Origin: Methanobacteriota archaeon
GTDB taxonomy: Archaea; Altiarchaeota; Altiarchaeia; IMC4; QMZM01
Length of the DNA stretch: 8,060 nt
Reading direction: 5' to 3'
Assembly: GCA_021731385.1 (NCBI GenBank)
Contig: JAKFXM010000208.1
Coordinates: 1 to 8,060, forward strand
A model generated the notes under the pieces. It made no database searches. It was not told the DNA's origin and saw only the letters and a list, made by a program, of their open reading frames with translations. The stretch's first letter is position 1; the number at the start of each line of letters is the position of its first letter. Of the stretch, positions 4,763-8,060 are shown piece by piece. Position numbers and translations under genes: made by a program.

Positions 4763-6630
4763 AAGGAGATAGTATTCTAAAGGCTCTTGGATCGGGCAAA
4801 AAGAATCTTGAGGAATTAAGATCTGAATTGAATCTTGAAGAGAGGGAGTTAAAAAAGGAATTGAAGAATTTGGCGAAGAATGGTAGCATAGAAAAAGATA
4901 ATGATATTTATAAATTAAAGGTTAAAAAGACAGAGAACAAGAAAAATTTTACCAAAGGTAAAATTTTTGTGCCCAATCAGAAACTTATAGTTTCTGATTC
5001 GGGTAAAAAAAATTATCTCCCCCTTGTGCTGCTTGCTTTTATTGTGATTCTTGGGTTTTATCTGAGGATTTATCATATTGATTATCCCTCGATAGGTTAC
5101 CACAACAATAAGGATGTGCACTATCTGACAGAGGCAAGAAATTTTGCAAGAGAAGGATTTTTTAAATACGGTTTTTTTGTTCCTATAGTCGGTTATGTTT
5201 CGTTAGATGTTGACCCATCTGGAGCCCACGGAGATACTTTTCCAACCACGCCTATCCTGGTTGCAATTGCGTTTATGCTTTTTGGGATGCAATTATGGAT
5301 TGCTAGGTTGATTGGAATATTGTTTGTTGTTGGTACGATCCCATTGATATACATAATTACAAAAAAATTATTTTGGAGAGAGGATTTGGCATTGGTTTCT
5401 GCTCTACTAACTGCTGTTTTACCGATACTTGTTTTTTTCAGCCATAATGTCGATGTAATAAATCCTGGAATTTTTTTTATGGTATTATCAGCATATTTTT
5501 ATATAACTTGGAGGGAATCCAACAAAGGAAGCGAATTAATCTTAGCAAGCTTATCTCTAACTATTGCTACGTTAACAAAATACCCCTTCTTCTTCATAGT
5601 AATACCTATGCTATTAACATTTCCTTATAAACGACTTTTTGAATGGAGGAAACATATATCAGTCTATATGATTTCCCTATTAATACTATCCTCGTTTCCT
5701 ATCTGGGTTTTATACTCTAATTCGCTCCAGAAAGAATTTGGGAGACAAGACCTAGTGAGTTCAAAATCAATTAATCTATATATATTTTTCCAAGATACGT
5801 GGTGGGCTACTCAGAAATCGTATGTAAAAGACTCTTTTACTATTGCAGGAATTGCAATGGCTTTTCTATCCATACCGCTTCTTTTTTTCTCATATTATAA
5901 GAGGCGTGATATAGGGTCAAAATTTTTACTTTCCTACGTCCTTGGATCAATAATCTATGTTGTAGTAGTAGCAGACAGACTGAATGGCCACAGTTACTAT
6001 TACTATGTTGTTGCACCTCTTATTGTAATGTTGGTGGCATACTTCATCATACAAATTGGTGATTTTTTCAAAAGACTGAAAGTAGAGGGTAGGGAAATAG
6101 GATACATAAACCTTATACCCGTTATCATAATTCTTGCTTTGTTATCTACTCCACTTAAAGACAGTATTGATAGGCAGTTCAATACCCAATTTTATGGTTT
6201 GGATGTTGCAGGAGAATACCTAAAAGAACACAAAAAACCCGGAGAACAATTAATGCATTCTACTCATCAAGCATTTGGTGTTGTGTGGCATTCTGACATG
6301 AAAAGCGTTAAGGGAATTCCCGACACTGTAGAAGATATGAAATCTGTTGAAGAAACCAGAAACGCAAGTTGGATATTCATGTACAACTGGGATTTTGGAA
6401 CAAAGATGAAAAATGAGAAATTGTGGTCCTACATCAAGAATAACTATGGATTAAAACAATTTGGATTTATACAGACTTCACAAGGAGTTGAACCGCTATA
6501 CTTACTTTTACAAAAAGAAGGAACGTTTGATGACTCAAAATTGAACACTCTCCTTGCAGGCAAGCCAATAAATTACAAAGATTATGAATTGACGATGGGA
6601 AAAGTAAGGTTCAGTTACATAAATCTATAA
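4759..6630 (+). CDS. GT-C membrane glycosyltransferase with N-terminal winged helix
   Basis: The 623-residue protein joins three parts. Residues 1-54 form a small winged helix-turn-helix (ILKALGSGKKNLEEL, ELKKELKNLAKNGSIEK, then a YKLK strand). Residues 55-85 are a basic linker. From about 86 comes a polytopic ArnT/PMT-like GT-C domain. Its first membrane helix (87-104) leads to an outer loop HIDYPSIGYHNNKDVHYLTEARNF in the position of the family's catalytic acidic loop (D108 and D119 are candidates). Many hydrophobic helices follow to about 460, then a soluble tail of about 155 residues. Such enzymes transfer sugar from polyprenyl-phosphate donors on the outer face of the membrane. The gene overlaps the epimerase stop by 4 nt (ATGA). 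The linker DNA contains two perfect or near-perfect hairpins (4942-5004). Acceptor and sugar are unknown. Confidence 0.8.
   Translation: MKGDSILKALGSGKKNLEELRSELNLEERELKKELKNLAKNGSIEKDNDIYKLKVKKTENKKNFTKGKIFVPNQKLIVSDSGKKNYLPLVLLAFIVILGFYLRIYHIDYPSIGYHNNKDVHYLTEARNFAREGFFKYGFFVPIVGYVSLDVDPSGAHGDTFPTTPILVAIAFMLFGMQLWIARLIGILFVVGTIPLIYIITKKLFWREDLALVSALLTAVLPILVFFSHNVDVINPGIFFMVLSAYFYITWRESNKGSELILASLSLTIATLTKYPFFFIVIPMLLTFPYKRLFEWRKHISVYMISLLILSSFPIWVLYSNSLQKEFGRQDLVSSKSINLYIFFQDTWWATQKSYVKDSFTIAGIAMAFLSIPLLFFSYYKRRDIGSKFLLSYVLGSIIYVVVVADRLNGHSYYYYVVAPLIVMLVAYFIIQIGDFFKRLKVEGREIGYINLIPVIIILALLSTPLKDSIDRQFNTQFYGLDVAGEYLKEHKKPGEQLMHSTHQAFGVVWHSDMKSVKGIPDTVEDMKSVEETRNASWIFMYNWDFGTKMKNEKLWSYIKNNYGLKQFGFIQTSQGVEPLYLLLQKEGTFDDSKLNTLLAGKPINYKDYELTMGKVRFSYINL
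4942..5004 (+). repeat. Two adjacent hairpins inside the glycosyltransferase linker
   Basis: Hairpin A: AAAAATTTTACC (4942-4953) pairs perfectly with GGTAAAATTTTT (4957-4968) around AAA. Hairpin B: AATCAGAAAC (4975-4984) pairs perfectly with GTTTCTGATT (4990-4999), and CCC (4972-4974) continues with GGG (5001-5003) if C5000 is bulged. Together they span 63 nt, 21 codons, starting exactly on codon 62 and staying in frame. The layout of two stems side by side, one with a single bulge, repeats that of the insert in hicA. A mobile origin is inferred; the pairing is read directly. Confidence 0.7.
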
Positions 6631-6636
6631 GGCAGT

Positions 6637-7623
6637 ATGAAAAAAAGAGTGCTCATTTCTTTGATAGTAACAATTCTACTTGTTGGCATTTTGTTGTCTC
6701 AGATTGAGATAAACGATATTGCAGTGTCGTTACTGTCCGTTTCACCACTGCTGCTACTAACAACTTTTTTTCTTTATGCGGTTAGCATTTTTCTCAGAGC
6801 GTTCAGATTTAAAATGCTTCTCGGCTACGATACGATAAACACAATAAAGCTTTATCCTATATCTTCTGTCCACTTTATGCTGATAAATTTACTTCCGTTT
6901 AGATCCGGTGAACTCTCTTATATATACCTCATAAAAAGAAAATTCGGAGTTTCTATCGGGGAAAGTGCCTCGACTCTTGTAGTATCTAGAGTTATGGATT
7001 TCATTGCACTGTCACTGCTCTTCATCATTTCAATCTTCCTTATAAAAGATGTGCCTGCTGTATTTATCAATGCATTGCCTCTAGTGTCTATCCTAACGGG
7101 ATTTTTAATTCTTGTCTTTGTACTTTTGATGTTATATGGAAAAAAAATAAGCAAGCTAGCTAGGAGAATATCCGACAGAACAGGACTGACAAAATTTAAT
7201 CTCATAAAATTTTTGATGGGCAAGATTGATGAGGTAATAAACGGTCTCAATAAAATTAGGAGTAAAAAAGTTTTAATGTATTCCTTCTTCATTTCGTTTT
7301 TGATATGGATAATTAATTCTCTTCTCGGTTACATGCTCGTGAAAGAACTGCTTCATGGAAATGATTTCGGTTTAGACTTCTGGAAATTTGTTCTGGGTGT
7401 AACATTCTATAGGGTATCTGCAGTCATACCCCTCCAGAGCATAGGGGGCTTTGGTGTGATGGAAGGGTTGTTCACCATTGGCTTTATGTCATTGGGATTA
7501 CCCAAGGAGGTTGCAATCTCTTCTGGTTTTAGTTTTCACATTCTTACGTTAATATACTCAATCGCTCTTGGAATTTTCGGTTTGTGGCAGATTAGAAATG
7601 TAGCTAATAAACGCATAAGTTAA
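6637..7623 (+). CDS. UPF0104 / LPG-synthase-TM-like membrane protein
   Basis: This 328-residue polytopic membrane protein has about eight hydrophobic segments. Its pattern fits the UPF0104 (YbhN-like) family related to the transmembrane part of MprF and archaeal AglD. The family hallmarks are RAFRFKMLL (about 54-62), NLLPFRSGELSYIYLIKRKFGVS (about 84-106, the N-x-x-P-x-R-x-G-E box), VVSRVMDFIALSLLF, and the late PLQSIGGFGVMEG box. Relatives often sit beside glycosyltransferases in lipid-linked sugar or polysaccharide clusters, and a lipid flippase-like role has been suggested. The position right after a GT-C enzyme supports handling of the same lipid-linked intermediate. The gap is 6 nt with no clear Shine-Dalgarno sequence. 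No soluble catalytic domain is attached, so it is not a full MprF or AglD. Confidence 0.8.
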   Translation: MKKRVLISLIVTILLVGILLSQIEINDIAVSLLSVSPLLLLTTFFLYAVSIFLRAFRFKMLLGYDTINTIKLYPISSVHFMLINLLPFRSGELSYIYLIKRKFGVSIGESASTLVVSRVMDFIALSLLFIISIFLIKDVPAVFINALPLVSILTGFLILVFVLLMLYGKKISKLARRISDRTGLTKFNLIKFLMGKIDEVINGLNKIRSKKVLMYSFFISFLIWIINSLLGYMLVKELLHGNDFGLDFWKFVLGVTFYRVSAVIPLQSIGGFGVMEGLFTIGFMSLGLPKEVAISSGFSFHILTLIYSIALGIFGLWQIRNVANKRIS

Positions 7624-7667
7624 TATTAGTTATTCCCTTAGCAATAAAACGAAATCAACTGTGTAAA

Positions 7668-8060
7668 ATGGTTAGCCTGATTAAGAAGTGGCGGTTGCTG
7701 TTTCCCAGATTCAGGGAAATAGTTCACGACGAAGGCATTAAAAAAGCACTTATTTGCACGAAGAGTCTGTTAGCACCAATAGTTCTGTCTCCCTATGAAA
7801 ATGTTTACTGGGCAGTTTTAAAAAGTAAGTCGACTGATGATCTTCTGATAAAAGAGATACATGGCAATAAAATGTATCTAAGTTTTTCAGACAAGGGACT
7901 GTCAAAGGACCTGATACTGAGAGGAACGCGAGATGAATTGCAGGTAGAGGTACTGAAGGAAGAAGTGAAAAAAGACATGAACATCCTGGATATTGGCGCG
8001 AATCTTGGATATTATGCTCTTTTGGAAGCATCTTTAGTAGGGTCGACTGGGAAAGTTTAT
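7668..8060 (+). CDS. FkbM-type methyltransferase (5' part, runs off window)
   Basis: The frame opens at ATG 7668 and stays open to the window end: 131 codons with no stop. Residues about 1-95 form an N-terminal region with SPYENVYWAVLKS and the string EIHGNKMYLSFSDKGLSKDL, which precedes the core domain in many FkbM proteins. The SAM-binding motif I follows at about 108-120, NILDIGANLGYYALLEAS, then GKVY. FkbM-family enzymes commonly O-methylate sugar hydroxyls in surface glycans and glycosylated metabolites, which fits the upstream genes. The 44-bp gap behind the UPF0104 gene has no obvious terminator or promoter, so it probably continues the operon. Truncation is due only to the window edge. 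The exact acceptor cannot be told from this half. Confidence 0.82.
   Translation, partial: MVSLIKKWRLLFPRFREIVHDEGIKKALICTKSLLAPIVLSPYENVYWAVLKSKSTDDLLIKEIHGNKMYLSFSDKGLSKDLILRGTRDELQVEVLKEEVKKDMNILDIGANLGYYALLEASLVGSTGKVY

Noticed and set aside
6918..7292. Minus-strand frame of 124 codons opposite the UPF0104 gene
   Set aside because: The plus-strand gene shows clear family motifs; the antisense frame is a by-product of its composition.
7750..8031. Minus-strand frame of 93 codons near the window end
   Set aside because: It is antisense to the FkbM-type gene, which carries a SAM-binding motif and stays open to the edge.
1..8060. CRISPR array, tRNA or rRNA genes
   Set aside because: No regularly spaced repeats and no cloverleaf or rRNA-like segments were seen on either strand by eye.

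Overview
The window is archaeal chromosomal DNA, AT-rich by eye. The evidence is an archaeal/eukaryotic-type ribosomal protein L10e (uL16) followed one base later by archaeal elongation factor 1-beta, plus an archaeal-type winged-helix protein on the opposite strand. I cannot place it at phylum level from sequence alone. There are no tRNA or rRNA genes, no CRISPR array and no transposase gene.

Layout. Positions 1-670 are a decayed accessory patch: a possible unidentified gene tail on the minus strand, an intact hicB-like antitoxin gene, and a hicA toxin gene split by a 92-bp insert made almost entirely of two imperfect hairpins. Positions 674-1237 (minus strand) encode a winged-helix protein resembling archaeal DUF4443 proteins. 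It is divergent across a 64-bp AT-rich promoter region from the plus-strand run L10e (1302-1838), aEF-1beta (1840-2109) and an NAD-dependent sugar epimerase with a zinc-ribbon insertion (2112-3230), with gaps of only 1 and 2 nt. A second accessory patch follows: the 3' remnant of a probable toxin-like gene (3243-3395) overlapping an intact DUF2283 gene (3380-3613). Next comes a perfect 65-bp direct repeat (3615-3679 and 3749-3813) that duplicates the first 20 codons of the next epimerase gene around a hairpin-containing 69-bp spacer. From 3752 a surface-polysaccharide or glycolipid operon runs to the window end: a CDP-paratose 2-epimerase-like enzyme, a GT-C membrane glycosyltransferase with an N-terminal winged helix, a UPF0104/LPG-synthase-TM-like membrane protein, and the start of an FkbM-type methyltransferase.

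How the genes fit together. The epimerases would shape nucleotide sugars. The GT-C enzyme would transfer sugar from a polyprenyl-phosphate donor on the outer face of the membrane. The UPF0104 protein may move or accommodate a lipid-linked intermediate, and the FkbM enzyme would O-methylate a sugar. The pathway product is not identifiable here.

Most notable structure. Hairpin-rich insert-like segments occur at three places: inside hicA (429-520), between the two copies of the epimerase 5' end (3680-3748), and in frame within the glycosyltransferase gene between its winged helix and first membrane helix (4942-5004). They may be a non-autonomous palindromic element family, comparable in form to IS200/IS605-derived elements, REP/REPIN sequences or the protein-gene-invading palindromes known from Rickettsia. 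That is an inference. In addition, both antitoxin-like genes sit beside broken partner genes.
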